Below, in pieces: positions 43,928-53,761 of a stretch of DNA of 64,000 nucleotides. Both the position numbers and the translations under genes were made by a program. The stretch covers positions 124,001-188,000 of the forward strand of contig NZ_SLVP01000002.1 in the NCBI RefSeq assembly GCF_004345425.1. The letters are read 5' to 3'. Under the pieces are notes generated by a model that made no database searches, was not told the DNA's origin, and saw nothing but the letters and a program-made list of their open reading frames with translations. The number at the start of each line of letters is the position of its first letter. Position 1 is the stretch's first letter. This DNA comes from Paenibacillus sp. BK033 (GTDB lineage Bacteria; Bacillota; Bacilli; Paenibacillales; Paenibacillaceae).

Positions 43928-45997
43928 CTATTTGATAAGTGCGTTAGGATCAATAATGAGCGCCACTTGGCCGTCGCCTAGAATGGTCGCACCGGATATT
44001 GCCTCGATATTGGTCAAATATTTGCCTAGCGATTTCAATACAATCTCGCTTTGTCCAATAAACTCATCAACGGTAATCGCCGCCCATTTATCCCCTTTTC
44101 GGATAACGACGATTTCGGTCTCAGTCTCGTTCTGCTCGTTAAAGTCGGGCGAATCGAGCACCTTGCTTAAAGAAACCAGCGGAATAACCGCGTTGCGGAA
44201 ATGAATCATCCGGTTGCCGTGCACGTTCAGAATCTGATCCTTCTGGATAATGCCGGTTTCCACGATAGACGTAAGCGGAATCGCGTACTTCTCTGAACCT
44301 AGCTTAATCAGCATCGCCGAAATGATAGATAGAGTCAGAGGCAATTGAACGGCAAATTTCGTTCCGCGCCCGAGCGCGGAATCTACCGTTACATTTCCGC
44401 CAAGCGAAGTGATCTTCGATCTGACAACATCAAGGCCAACGCCGCGTCCGGAAATATCGGAGATTTTATCAGCCGTGCTGAAGCCCGGAGCAAATATCAA
44501 CATGTTGATATCTTCGTTAGTCAATTGCTTCGCCTGTTCCTCGGTCACTACGCCGTTCTTGATCGCCGTTTGGAGAACTTTCTCGCGGTTAATGCCTCTG
44601 CCGTCTTCCTCAACCTCGATAAAGACATGATTGCCGCTATGATAAGCCCGCAGATTAATCGTGCCTGTCTCCGGCTTGCCCGCTGCGATACGTTCTTGAG
44701 TGGTTTCTATGCCATGGTCCACCGAGTTGCGTAGCAAGTGAACGAGCGGGTCGCCAATCTCGTCAATGACTGTGCGGTCAAGCTCGGTATCCGCCCCCGT
44801 AATGACAAGATCGATCTTCTTGTCGAGCGATTTGGCCAAATCGCGAATCATGCGCGGGAAACGGTTGAAGACAGAATCTACCGGAACCATTCTCAGCTTG
44901 AGAACGATATTTTGCAGATCGGAGCTGACGCGCGTCATATGCTCAACGGTCTCCGTCAGATCGTTGCGGCGGATTTCGCTGGATAGCTGCTCCAGCCTTA
45001 CACGGTCGATCAGCAGCTCGCTGAACAGGTTCATTAAGGCATCCAGACGATCGATATCAACGCGAATCGTTCTGGATACGGCTGCAGGCGCGGAGGATGC
45101 CGCAGCCTGCGTGCGCGCTGCGCCAACCTGCTTGCCCGCTTCTTCCTTCGCGGCTTCCATCTGCGGGGCGGCTTGCGCAGGCGCGGCGGCGGTAGCTTGC
45201 TCTTTAGCCGCCGCGTTATTCAGCATGGCCAGCGACTCAAGATCTAACAGCGCAACGGATACCTTCTCGATCTCCGAGATTGCCGCAATTTGAGCTTCCA
45301 GCTCTTGCTGGGATAAAGTCGATATCGTAAACACGGAAAAGGAACGGTCGAATTTCTCCTGCTCCAGATCGGTTACGGATGGCTCCGATTTGACGATGTC
45401 GCCGTTCTTGCCCAGCAGGTCAAATACCATATAAGCGCGCACGCCTTTTAAAACGCAATCCTCGCGAATGTCTACTTCGATATAGTAGACGTTATGTCCG
45501 CTATCGATAGATTGCTGAATTACGGAGGTCTGGAATTCATCCAGAATTCCGCCGGTTTGTTGCATGGATAGGGACGGAGCCGACGATGCGGCTGCAGAGG
45601 CTCCGGCTGTTTTGTAGTCCCCTTTGACAATGGACTGCAACGAAACCACAATCGCGGTTACATCCGCTTTGCCCGTTCCGCCGCCTACGATATCCTGAAC
45701 CATGGACTCGAGCGCATCAAGTCCCTTGAACAAGGTATCGAAAATAAAGTCATCCATTCTCAGCTTGCTGTTCCTGACAAGATCAAGCACGTTCTCCATC
45801 TCGTGCGTCAGCGAAGCAAGATCTTCATACCCCATCGTCGCGGACATTCCTTTAAGGGTGTGGGCAGAGCGGAAAATTGACTGGACGATCGTCAGATCCT
45901 CCGGTTCGCTCTCCAGGCGAAGCAAATTTTCGTTCAAGGCTTGCAGGTGATCATTGGACTCGTCGATAAACATCGATAAGTAGGCGTTCATATCCAT
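43928..45997 (-). CDS. cheA: Chemotaxis histidine kinase CheA
   Basis: 689 residues in five domains: HPt P1 with phospho-acceptor H46 (FRSAHTLKG), a divergent P2 (about 155-270), an Ala/Gln/Glu linker, dimerisation P3 (about 318-375), HATPase P4 (HLLRNSVDHGIE, DDGRGIN-like EEDGRGINRE, DISGRGVGLDVV) and a CheW-like P5. It phosphorylates CheY and CheB. ATG at 45997 follows AGGAGGTG. Confidence 0.97.
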   Translation of the reverse strand: MDMNAYLSMFIDESNDHLQALNENLLRLESEPEDLTIVQSIFRSAHTLKGMSATMGYEDLASLTHEMENVLDLVRNSKLRMDDFIFDTLFKGLDALESMVQDIVGGGTGKADVTAIVVSLQSIVKGDYKTAGASAAASSAPSLSMQQTGGILDEFQTSVIQQSIDSGHNVYYIEVDIREDCVLKGVRAYMVFDLLGKNGDIVKSEPSVTDLEQEKFDRSFSVFTISTLSQQELEAQIAAISEIEKVSVALLDLESLAMLNNAAAKEQATAAAPAQAAPQMEAAKEEAGKQVGAARTQAAASSAPAAVSRTIRVDIDRLDALMNLFSELLIDRVRLEQLSSEIRRNDLTETVEHMTRVSSDLQNIVLKLRMVPVDSVFNRFPRMIRDLAKSLDKKIDLVITGADTELDRTVIDEIGDPLVHLLRNSVDHGIETTQERIAAGKPETGTINLRAYHSGNHVFIEVEEDGRGINREKVLQTAIKNGVVTEEQAKQLTNEDINMLIFAPGFSTADKISDISGRGVGLDVVRSKITSLGGNVTVDSALGRGTKFAVQLPLTLSIISAMLIKLGSEKYAIPLTSIVETGIIQKDQILNVHGNRMIHFRNAVIPLVSLSKVLDSPDFNEQNETETEIVVIRKGDKWAAITVDEFIGQSEIVLKSLGKYLTNIEAISGATILGDGQVALIIDPNALIK

Positions 45998-46033
45998 TTT
46001 GTCGCACCTCCTGATAGGACTTTATATCATCTA

Positions 46034-47353
46034 TTATCCTTTCAAAACCGCATGCTGCAGCTCGGCAGCAATCTGCTGCAGAGGCAGTACCGTCTTCACG
46101 CAGCCGGTCTCTATCGCGCTGCGCGGCATTCCATAAACGACGCAGGTCTGTTCGGATTCGGCAATCGCCGATTCCGCGCCGCTGTCGACGAGAGCCTTCA
46201 TCCCTTTGGCCCCGTCGCTTCCCATTCCCGTCATGATGACGGCATGACGCTTCAGCTCGTCGAATGGGGTCAATGATTCGAACAGCACATCAACCGAAGG
46301 ACGATGTCCGTTACGCGGCGGCTTCTGGGTAAGCTGGACATAATAGCCGCTCTGGTCCTTCGCCAGTTCCATGTGATGTCCGCCTGGAGCGATATAGACA
46401 ACGCCCGCCTTCAACCGGTCACCTTGAGCTGCCTCCACTACCTCAAGCTCGCTAAAGCTGTCCAGACGCTGAGCCAGCGATTTTGTGAACTTGGGGGGCA
46501 TATGCTGGACGACCATTACGGGCGCAGCCAACTGGGCCGGAAGCGAAGAGATCACTTCGTGCAAAGCGCGCGGGCCGCCAGTTGAGGTTCCGATTGCAAT
46601 TAATTGGTCGAAGCTGTCCGCGTGTCTGAACCGCTTCCGTTCTTTGTTTTCTTCCAGTGCCGCCGCGACTGGCGCGACCGGTATAATCCGGGCCGACTCG
46701 AATGGCCTGCTCCCATCGCTCATTGGCTTTACCGGATTTCTCAAGCCGCCTGTTGCTTTGGTCTTCCTCTCGATTGCCGGAGCAGAAACATCTCTTGCCT
46801 CTGCCTGCTGTTCCGGCTGCAGCAGCCCGCGCTTGCGGTTATTCCCTTCTTCCACCGGTTTCACGGGCTGACCAACCGGCGAATGCATGGGCTTGTCCCG
46901 TTTACTGGAAGCTTTCTTCTTCTCCGTGTCCATTACAGAGGCGGAATACCTTCTGGTCAGGACCGCTATTCTGAGCTTCTCCAGCAACAGCTCTCCGACC
47001 CGGACAATGTCATTCGAGAAAGCGCCCATCGGCTTGCGGATAAAGTCGAAAGCCCCAAACTGCAATGCCTTAATGGTTTCTCTCGTGTTCTCTTCGCTGA
47101 TGCCGGATAACATGATGACAGGTGTAGGCTGTTCGAGCATGATCCGCTGCAAGGCATCGAGCCCGTTAAGCTCGGGCATCTCGAGATCAAGCGTTACGGC
47201 ATCGGGCTTCCATTTCTTGACGGCTTCAATGGCTTCAATTCCATTACAAGCGGTTGCCACAATCGTAAATTGGGGGTCCTGAACAATTAGATCGCTGAAT
47301 ATTTTTCTCATGAAAGGCGAATCGTCCACGACCAGCACGCGATAAGGAGCCAT
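46034..47353 (-). CDS. cheB: Protein-glutamate methylesterase CheB
   Basis: 439 residues. Receiver domain with D10, D11 and phospho-acceptor D56 (VTLDLEMPELNG), then a long basic and polar linker (about 140-245), then the esterase domain with S257 (IGTSTGGPRA), H284 (VQHMPPKFT) and Asp in TGMGSDGAKG. It demethylates receptors and may deamidate. The linker makes it some 80 residues longer than usual CheB. ATG at 47353 follows GAGGGGG. In the standard place between flhG and cheA. Confidence 0.96.
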   Translation of the reverse strand: MAPYRVLVVDDSPFMRKIFSDLIVQDPQFTIVATACNGIEAIEAVKKWKPDAVTLDLEMPELNGLDALQRIMLEQPTPVIMLSGISEENTRETIKALQFGAFDFIRKPMGAFSNDIVRVGELLLEKLRIAVLTRRYSASVMDTEKKKASSKRDKPMHSPVGQPVKPVEEGNNRKRGLLQPEQQAEARDVSAPAIERKTKATGGLRNPVKPMSDGSRPFESARIIPVAPVAAALEENKERKRFRHADSFDQLIAIGTSTGGPRALHEVISSLPAQLAAPVMVVQHMPPKFTKSLAQRLDSFSELEVVEAAQGDRLKAGVVYIAPGGHHMELAKDQSGYYVQLTQKPPRNGHRPSVDVLFESLTPFDELKRHAVIMTGMGSDGAKGMKALVDSGAESAIAESEQTCVVYGMPRSAIETGCVKTVLPLQQIAAELQHAVLKG

Positions 47354-47380
47354 CCTGTTCCCCCTCTTATGTATGAATAT

Positions 47381-48253
47381 CTACCGGTTAAACCTAAACA
47401 TCTTATGTATGAATCCTTTTACCCCAGCTGCGGCGGTTTGCTCCGGAATGGACATCTCCAAGTATCGGCGTGCAATTTCGTCAATTCCTCTCGATGCGTC
47501 GCTCCCGGGAAAAGCAACCGTAAACGGCGTTTGCCGCTTTACGGCTTTCGTAACATTCGGATCATCCAGGATGACGCCTAATGTCGGAAGTTCGGCGTGA
47601 AGGAATCTTTTTGCTACAAGATTGATTTTATCCGCAGTCTGGATGCCTTCCTTGCGGTCTGTCGCGCGGTTTATGATCAGCTTAAAGGCGGCGTTGATCC
47701 CCATCGACTTGACCATCTTTACCAAGGCGTACGCATCGGTAATCGCTGTTGGCTCCGGCGTGGTCACAACAAAGGTTTCTTCCGCCGCTGAGATAAACTT
47801 GACGGTCTCCTTCGAAAGGCCGGCTCCCGTATCAAAGAGAATAAAATCATATTCCCCCTGAAGCTTGCCGATCTGTTCCGAGAACCAGTCCAGCTGCTCC
47901 GCGGTTAAGTCGAGAAGATCTTGAAACCCTGAACCGCCGGCGATAAAATGGACGCCTGACGGTCCAATCTGGATAATATCCCAGATGGTTTTATCCTGCT
48001 TGAACAAATGATAGAGGTGATAGGAAGAGCTTACTCCCATCAAAACATCGATATTGGCCATCCCGATATCCGCGTCAAATACGAGAACCTTTTTTCCCAG
48101 GCGTTGCAGCGCTATGGCAAAGTTCAGGCTGAAATTGGATTTTCCAACGCCGCCCTTCCCGCTTGTAATCGTCACGATGCGGGTAGGACGGGCAGTCTCC
48201 TGGCCCATCCTCATCTTCACCATGTTGCGAAGCGCCTCCGCTTGATCATTCAT
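47381..48253 (-). CDS. flhG: Flagellar number regulator FlhG (MinD-like ATPase, YlxH)
   Basis: 290 residues. Deviant Walker A SGKGGVGKSN (K and GKS at 33-39), switch FDADIGMANIDVLMG and LFDTGAGLS identify the MinD/FlhG group. With FlhF it sets flagellar number and position and interacts with FliM/FliY. Start ATG at 48253, overlapping flhF by eight bases; residues 1-20 include the DQAE-type N-terminus expected to activate FlhF GTPase. Confidence 0.93.
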   Translation of the reverse strand: MNDQAEALRNMVKMRMGQETARPTRIVTITSGKGGVGKSNFSLNFAIALQRLGKKVLVFDADIGMANIDVLMGVSSSYHLYHLFKQDKTIWDIIQIGPSGVHFIAGGSGFQDLLDLTAEQLDWFSEQIGKLQGEYDFILFDTGAGLSKETVKFISAAEETFVVTTPEPTAITDAYALVKMVKSMGINAAFKLIINRATDRKEGIQTADKINLVAKRFLHAELPTLGVILDDPNVTKAVKRQTPFTVAFPGSDASRGIDEIARRYLEMSIPEQTAAAGVKGFIHKMFRFNR

Positions 48254-49496
48254 CGGCAGGAGCCCCCAGCAGCGCATCCATATATCGCTCCGCGTTGAAT
48301 GGGGCAATATCGTCCGGAACGGTCTGGCCGCTGGCAACATACACAGGCTGCAATTCATTCTTCAAGGCCAGGTTTAGAATCGAACCGTACACCGAGGTCT
48401 CATCCAGCTTCGTGAATAGCACCTTACGGACTCCGTATTTCACGAAATTGTCCGCCACCGCCATCATGTCTTTCGTTTTGCCGGTCAAGCTCAGCACCAA
48501 CACGGTCTCGCTTTGATGGCTGGATTGCAGAAGACTGTTTACTTCGGATACATGAAGTTCATTGCGGAAATTGCGGCCAGCCGTATCCATATAAATCAGT
48601 TCGCGGTCTTCCAGCTGCTTGAAAGCTTTCGGCAGATCCATCGGCGAGAACACAACTTCCATTGGCACGTTCAAAATATTGGCATACGTTCGTAACTGGT
48701 CAACCGCCGCAATACGGTAAGTATCCGAAGTAATCAAACCGATCTGTCGTCCGAACTTGATCGATTGCCCCGCTGCCAGCTTTGCGATTGTTGTCGTCTT
48801 GCCTACCCCCGTCGGGCCAACGAAATGAACGATTCTTGCCGATTCGCTTATGGATTGACGACTGTAAGGGACCAGCCACTCCAACAGCAGCTCCCGGGCA
48901 ATCTGCCAGGTTTCCTCCAATTCCGGCATTTCCTTGCGGTCGGCAAGTCTCTCGTTTACCGCGTCGATTAACCGGTCAATCAGTTCCGGCTCCACTTCCT
49001 GTTGGATCAAACGATCATACAAGGATTGAATAGCGAGCGGCCGGTTATTGTCCGGATTATGCATCGACAGCTGCTTCAGAGATTGCTTGATAAACCGGAT
49101 CTCTTCCAACAGATCATCGTTAATCCGGTTAATCGTCTGTGACGGAGGCGAAGCCGGCGTGACGGGCGGAGGCGGCTGAACGGCAGGGGCGGGCGCGGGG
49201 GCCGGAGGTTCAAGTACCGCCGTTGCCGCAGCTGCTTGTCTTTTCGACTCTTGAAGCGCTTGAACAACCCGCTGTACCTCTGCTGCCGCTTTTTTCGGTG
49301 CGGTTGCGGCAGGCGGCGCTGCGGCTCCCGACTCAATTGCCGCTATAACTTCCATCTTTTTCTTCCGGAACATCCCCATAAACCCGCCGATCCGGACTTC
49401 CTTCGTATTCAGGATGACCGCATCCTTGCCAAGCTCGCTCCGGATCATCGGCAGAGCCTCCGGCAAGGCGTTCACCACATAACGTTTTACTCTCAT
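48246..49496 (-). CDS. flhF: SRP-like GTPase FlhF
   Basis: 416 residues: basic B domain (1-50), a Pro/Ala-rich stretch (95-120), N domain, and the SRP GTPase G domain with GPTGVGKT at 227-234, TSDTYRIAAVDQLRTYA and DTAGRN. It places the flagellar basal body at the right site. ATG at 49496 overlaps the flhA stop by four bases. Confidence 0.95.
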   Translation of the reverse strand: MRVKRYVVNALPEALPMIRSELGKDAVILNTKEVRIGGFMGMFRKKKMEVIAAIESGAAAPPAATAPKKAAAEVQRVVQALQESKRQAAAATAVLEPPAPAPAPAVQPPPPVTPASPPSQTINRINDDLLEEIRFIKQSLKQLSMHNPDNNRPLAIQSLYDRLIQQEVEPELIDRLIDAVNERLADRKEMPELEETWQIARELLLEWLVPYSRQSISESARIVHFVGPTGVGKTTTIAKLAAGQSIKFGRQIGLITSDTYRIAAVDQLRTYANILNVPMEVVFSPMDLPKAFKQLEDRELIYMDTAGRNFRNELHVSEVNSLLQSSHQSETVLVLSLTGKTKDMMAVADNFVKYGVRKVLFTKLDETSVYGSILNLALKNELQPVYVASGQTVPDDIAPFNAERYMDALLGAPADE

Positions 49497-51526
49497 AAAT
49501 TCACCACCCCTACGCTTTGAACTTCAATGTTAGGCTCAAGCTCGCTGTACGACAGTACCGGTACATCCTGCATGGTGCGTTCGACGATCTGTCTTAGATA
49601 CATGCGGATGGTAGGCGATGTGAGTACAACGGGATGCTGGCCGGATTGAATTTGGCGCGACACTTGCTCATTGAGCTTCTGATAGATTTGCTGCGTTGCC
49701 ACAGGGTCCAGCGCAATATAACTTCCCTGTTCGGTCTGCTGAACCGACTCGGCAATTTTCTTCTCGAGTGCCGGACCTACGGTAATTACCCTGAGCATAT
49801 TGCCCGTCGAGGTAAACTGCTGCGTAATTTGTCTCGACAGAGCCTGCCGGGCATACTCCGTAAGAATGTCCGGGTCCTTCGTATAATGGGCTTGATCCGC
49901 CAGCGATTCGAAGATCGTAACCAGGTCCCGAATCGAAACTTTTTCTCGAAGAAGCTTAGCCAGCACCTTTTGCAAATCGCCAATCGATAGAATGGAAGGA
50001 ATAAGCTCTTCGATAAGCGCCGGGTAAGACTCTTTCACATTTTCTACGAGAGCCTTGGTCTCTTGACGGCCGATCAGTTCATGAGCGTGGCGCTTGATTA
50101 TCTCGGTCAAATGGGTCGCCACGACGGATGGCGGATCCACGACGGTATATCCGGAGATTTCCGCTCTCTCCTTCATCGCTTCATCAATCCAGAGCGCCGG
50201 AAGTCCAAACGCCGGCTCCGTTGTTTCGATGCCGATAACGGACTCGTCTTCAAAGCCCGGGCTCATCGCTAGATAATGGTTAAGCAGCAATTCTCCGCGC
50301 GCAACGATGTTCCCCTTAATTTTAATGACATACTCATTAGGCTTCAGCTGAATGTTATCACGTATACGGATGACCGGTACCACAAGCCCAAGCTCCAGGG
50401 CGCATTGCCTTCGGATCATAATAATCCGGTCCAGCAGGTCTCCTCCCTGCTGCGTATCCGCAAGCGGAATAAGGCCATAGCCAAATTCGAACTCGATCGG
50501 ATCCACCTGCAGCAGGCTGATGACACTTTCGGGACTGCGCACCTCTTCGATTTGCTGCTCCTCCTCCAGAAGCTCTTCCTGCTGCATTTGCTTGGCAATG
50601 GATTGCTGCATTCTCCAGGCTCCAAACAGAAGCAAGGCGGCAAAAGGAACCGTGCGCAAAATTCCGATTGGCGTAAATACGCCGAGCAAAGTGATTGTTC
50701 CCGCCACGATATAAAGCAGCTTCGGATATTTAAGAAGTTGCGTTGTAACGTCCTGCGCGAAGTTTCCGTCCGATGCGGCACGGGTTACGATCAAGCCCGC
50801 TGCCGTGGAGATAAGCAAGGCCGGAATCTGGCTGACCAAGCCGTCACCAATCGTAAGAATCGAGTACGTTTGCAGGGCGTCGGTAAAGCTGTCCCCATGA
50901 ATGGCCATTCCGATAATGAATCCGCCGATGAGGTTAATAAGCAAGATAATGATAGAAGCGATCGCATCGCCTTTGACGAATTTGCTGGCACCGTCCATGG
51001 AGCCGTAAAAATCCGCTTCTCTTTCGATTTTCGAGCGGCGCTCACGCGCCTGCTGTTCATTAATCAGTCCCGCGTTCAGGTCGGCATCAATACTCATTTG
51101 CTTGCCGGGCATCGCGTCGAGCGTAAATCTGGCTGCAACCTCCGCTACCCTCTCCGAACCTTTCGTAATAACGATGAACTGGACAACGACAAGGATGAGG
51201 AAAACGACGAAGCCGATTGCGATTTCCCCGCCGCCTACCCAGGATCCAAACGTCTGCACAACCTCGCCCGCATGGCCGTGCGACAAGATATTACGCGTTG
51301 TCGAGACGTTCAGCGCAAGCCGGAATAAGGTTGTGACTAGCAGGATTGCCGGGAAGATAGAGAAATCGAGAGCTTCCTTCGTATTCATCGCAATCAGCAG
51401 AATCATGAGCGCGATCGAAATGTTCAGGATGAGCAAAATATCTAGCAGCAGTGTTGGTATAGGGATGACCATCATGAGTACGATGCCGATAATCCCAGCT
51501 AAGATAGCAATATCTTTCACTTTCAT
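49493..51526 (-). CDS. flhA: Flagellar export apparatus protein FlhA
   Basis: 677 residues: about eight N-terminal membrane helices with the FHIPEP signature loop (KGSERVAEVAARFTLDAMPG), and a large cytoplasmic domain from about 350 that receives chaperone-substrate complexes. Forms a nonameric ring in the export gate. ATG at 51526, 22 bases after the flhB stop. Downstream flhF overlaps it. Confidence 0.97.
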   Translation of the reverse strand: MKVKDIAILAGIIGIVLMMVIPIPTLLLDILLILNISIALMILLIAMNTKEALDFSIFPAILLVTTLFRLALNVSTTRNILSHGHAGEVVQTFGSWVGGGEIAIGFVVFLILVVVQFIVITKGSERVAEVAARFTLDAMPGKQMSIDADLNAGLINEQQARERRSKIEREADFYGSMDGASKFVKGDAIASIIILLINLIGGFIIGMAIHGDSFTDALQTYSILTIGDGLVSQIPALLISTAAGLIVTRAASDGNFAQDVTTQLLKYPKLLYIVAGTITLLGVFTPIGILRTVPFAALLLFGAWRMQQSIAKQMQQEELLEEEQQIEEVRSPESVISLLQVDPIEFEFGYGLIPLADTQQGGDLLDRIIMIRRQCALELGLVVPVIRIRDNIQLKPNEYVIKIKGNIVARGELLLNHYLAMSPGFEDESVIGIETTEPAFGLPALWIDEAMKERAEISGYTVVDPPSVVATHLTEIIKRHAHELIGRQETKALVENVKESYPALIEELIPSILSIGDLQKVLAKLLREKVSIRDLVTIFESLADQAHYTKDPDILTEYARQALSRQITQQFTSTGNMLRVITVGPALEKKIAESVQQTEQGSYIALDPVATQQIYQKLNEQVSRQIQSGQHPVVLTSPTIRMYLRQIVERTMQDVPVLSYSELEPNIEVQSVGVVNL

Positions 51527-51548
51527 GATGTTGTCTCCTCCCTCTCAA

Positions 51549-52646
51549 TTATGATGATCGAACCCGGCCTTTCATTTTATAGACGGCCGCCAATACTTCC
51601 GCCACAGCTTGGAACAAATCGGCGGGAATCGAATCGCCGATATCGGCCCGTTCGTATAACGCTCTGGCCAGAGGCTTATTTTCCATCATGACGACGCCGT
51701 GTTCCTTGGCGACTTCACGAATGCGCAGCGCCAAGTGATCCATCCCTTTCGCAATGATGACCGGGGCTTCCATTTTGGATGCATCGTACTGCAGGGCAAT
51801 AGCAAAGTGGGTTGGGTTCGTAATAACCACGTCGGCTTTCGGCACCTCCTGCATCATCCGCTGCATCGCCATGCGGCGCTGCCTTTCACGGATTTTGCCT
51901 TTGATAAGTGGATCGCCCTCCGACTTCTTGTATTCATCTTTGATGTCCTGCTTGGACATTCGGAGACTCTTGGCATGCTCGTAACGCTGATACATATAGT
52001 CGGCGAAAGCCAATATAACCAGCACGGCTCCGGTCTCCAGCCCCAGCTTCACCGTCAATCCGGCAGTAAAGGCGAAGATTTGCTGGACCGATAAACTCGA
52101 TAGAATCAGTATCTTGTCCCAATCGCTCCAAATCGCCCGATAGACCAGAATGCCGATAATTAGGAGCTTTAGAATGCTCTTTAGAAACTCGACGACCGTT
52201 CGCATGGAGAATATCTGTTTAAAACCGTTAATCGGATTCAGCTTGGTGAATTTCGGCTTAAGCGATTCGCCGGTAAGGAGAAATCCGAACTGCATAACGT
52301 TTCCCAATATCGCTACGATTACAACGATAGCGAAAATCGGTGCCAGGAACATCAGCATATCGACCGCAAGCTTGTCAAACAGAGGCATAATATTGGCCGT
52401 AGTAACTTCCATCGTAAGCCAGTTATCAAACAGCTCCTGGAACACGCTCATAATCCTCGTCTTATAGTAGCTGCCCAATGCCGCAAAGGTTGCAAAGGTA
52501 AAGAGCAAAATCATGGAGCTTGGCAAATCGTTGGATTTGGCGATCTGCCCTTTCTTGCGGGCTTCCTGCGTTTTCTTGGGCGTTGCTTTTTCCGTTTTTT
52601 CTTGACTGAACAGCTGCAAGTCTAGCTCTAGGTAGTAAGATCTCAA
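51549..52646 (-). CDS. flhB: Flagellar export apparatus protein FlhB
   Basis: 365 residues: the conserved LQLFSQEKTEKATPKK start, four membrane segments, then the cytoplasmic switch domain with the autocleavage site NPTH at 277-280. Cleavage shifts export from hook to filament substrates, together with FliK. The start is TTG at 52646, eight bases after AAGGAGG; the longer reading overlaps fliR and does not match the family N-terminus. Confidence 0.96.
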   Translation of the reverse strand: MRSYYLELDLQLFSQEKTEKATPKKTQEARKKGQIAKSNDLPSSMILLFTFATFAALGSYYKTRIMSVFQELFDNWLTMEVTTANIMPLFDKLAVDMLMFLAPIFAIVVIVAILGNVMQFGFLLTGESLKPKFTKLNPINGFKQIFSMRTVVEFLKSILKLLIIGILVYRAIWSDWDKILILSSLSVQQIFAFTAGLTVKLGLETGAVLVILAFADYMYQRYEHAKSLRMSKQDIKDEYKKSEGDPLIKGKIRERQRRMAMQRMMQEVPKADVVITNPTHFAIALQYDASKMEAPVIIAKGMDHLALRIREVAKEHGVVMMENKPLARALYERADIGDSIPADLFQAVAEVLAAVYKMKGRVRSS

Positions 52647-52659
52647 CGTTGCAGCCTCC

Positions 52660-53454
52660 TTATTTGCTATCGGTTTGTTGCACAATGCCAAACAATTGTT
52701 CCAGGTTGTCAAACATGATGGAGAACAGTCTTTCGAATATAGCGGATATACCGGGAAGCACCAGAATCAATAAACCAAGACCAAGGAGAAGCTTAAGCGG
52801 AATCCCGATTACAAACACGTTGTATTGAGGAGCTGTCTTCGCCAGGAAGCCAAGGCCTACATCCGTCAGGAACATCGCAATGACAAGCGGGGCTGCTACC
52901 TGCATGGCCAGCAGGAATGCGTTCCCTACCGCCCGCGACAGGAAATCGGTTATGCTTCCGTCGTATAGCCTGCTAAACAATTCATTGGACAGAGGCATCC
53001 ATTTGTAGCTGTCCATCAATCCGGTCAACAGATAATGATGCCCGTTGACGGCCAGAAACACCATGATTAGAAGCATGTACTTGAAGTTGCCCAGCAGCGG
53101 GGCCGAGACTCCCGTCATAGGATCGATAACGTTTGACATGGCGAATCCGATCTGCATATCCATTAGTGCGCCGGCTGTTTGCACAACCGTCATAAAGAGA
53201 TAAACGATGTACCCCATTAAAAGTCCAATCAGGACCTCCCGGAAAATGTACAGGACATACTCTGCATCCATCGGTACCGTCTTCTCTTTCAACCCATAGG
53301 TCATAAAGACGATAAGGGAGAGAAAAAAGCCAAGTCCAATCTTGAAGGTACTTGGTACTCCACGCATGTTAAACAGAGGTGCCACGACGAAAAACGATGT
53401 CATTCGACAAAAAATAAGCAAAAAAATAGGAAAGTACTCCACGATCTGATCCAT
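52660..53454 (-). CDS. fliR: Flagellar export apparatus protein FliR
   Basis: 264 residues, six predicted membrane segments, with FAMSNVIDPMTGVSAPLLG as the conserved central stretch. Part of the FliP5-FliQ4-FliR1 export gate. The ATG at 53454 has only a weak ribosome site (GGAAATC), so it may rely on coupling to fliQ 16 bases upstream. Confidence 0.96.
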   Translation of the reverse strand: MDQIVEYFPIFLLIFCRMTSFFVVAPLFNMRGVPSTFKIGLGFFLSLIVFMTYGLKEKTVPMDAEYVLYIFREVLIGLLMGYIVYLFMTVVQTAGALMDMQIGFAMSNVIDPMTGVSAPLLGNFKYMLLIMVFLAVNGHHYLLTGLMDSYKWMPLSNELFSRLYDGSITDFLSRAVGNAFLLAMQVAAPLVIAMFLTDVGLGFLAKTAPQYNVFVIGIPLKLLLGLGLLILVLPGISAIFERLFSIMFDNLEQLFGIVQQTDSK

Positions 53455-53470
53455 GATTTCCGTTCACAAC

Positions 53471-53740
53471 CTATCCGATGTATTTATACAAGTTGTTCAG
53501 CAGATTGTAAGTGAAATCGACGATTACATTCAGAATCCAAGGTCCGAATATAATCAGGGATACAAAGACCGCTACGATTTTTGGCACAAAAGCTAACGTC
53601 TGCTCTTGAATTTGGGTAGTCGCTTGAAAAATACTGACGATTAATCCGACGACTAGAGCGAGAACGAGCATCGGCGCGCTGGCTTTCAATACGGTACTGA
53701 TGGCTTGTCCGGCCAATCCGATGATGAAATCAGCACTCAT
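53471..53740 (-). CDS. fliQ: Flagellar export apparatus protein FliQ
   Basis: 89 residues, two membrane helices, with the family pattern ISIFQATTQIQEQTL-like (VSIFQATTQIQEQTLAFVPK). Gate component. ATG at 53740 follows GGGAGGAACG, 21 bases after fliP. Confidence 0.96.
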   Translation of the reverse strand: MSADFIIGLAGQAISTVLKASAPMLVLALVVGLIVSIFQATTQIQEQTLAFVPKIVAVFVSLIIFGPWILNVIVDFTYNLLNNLYKYIG

Positions 53741-53761
53741 TGAACGTTCCTCCCTGTCCTG

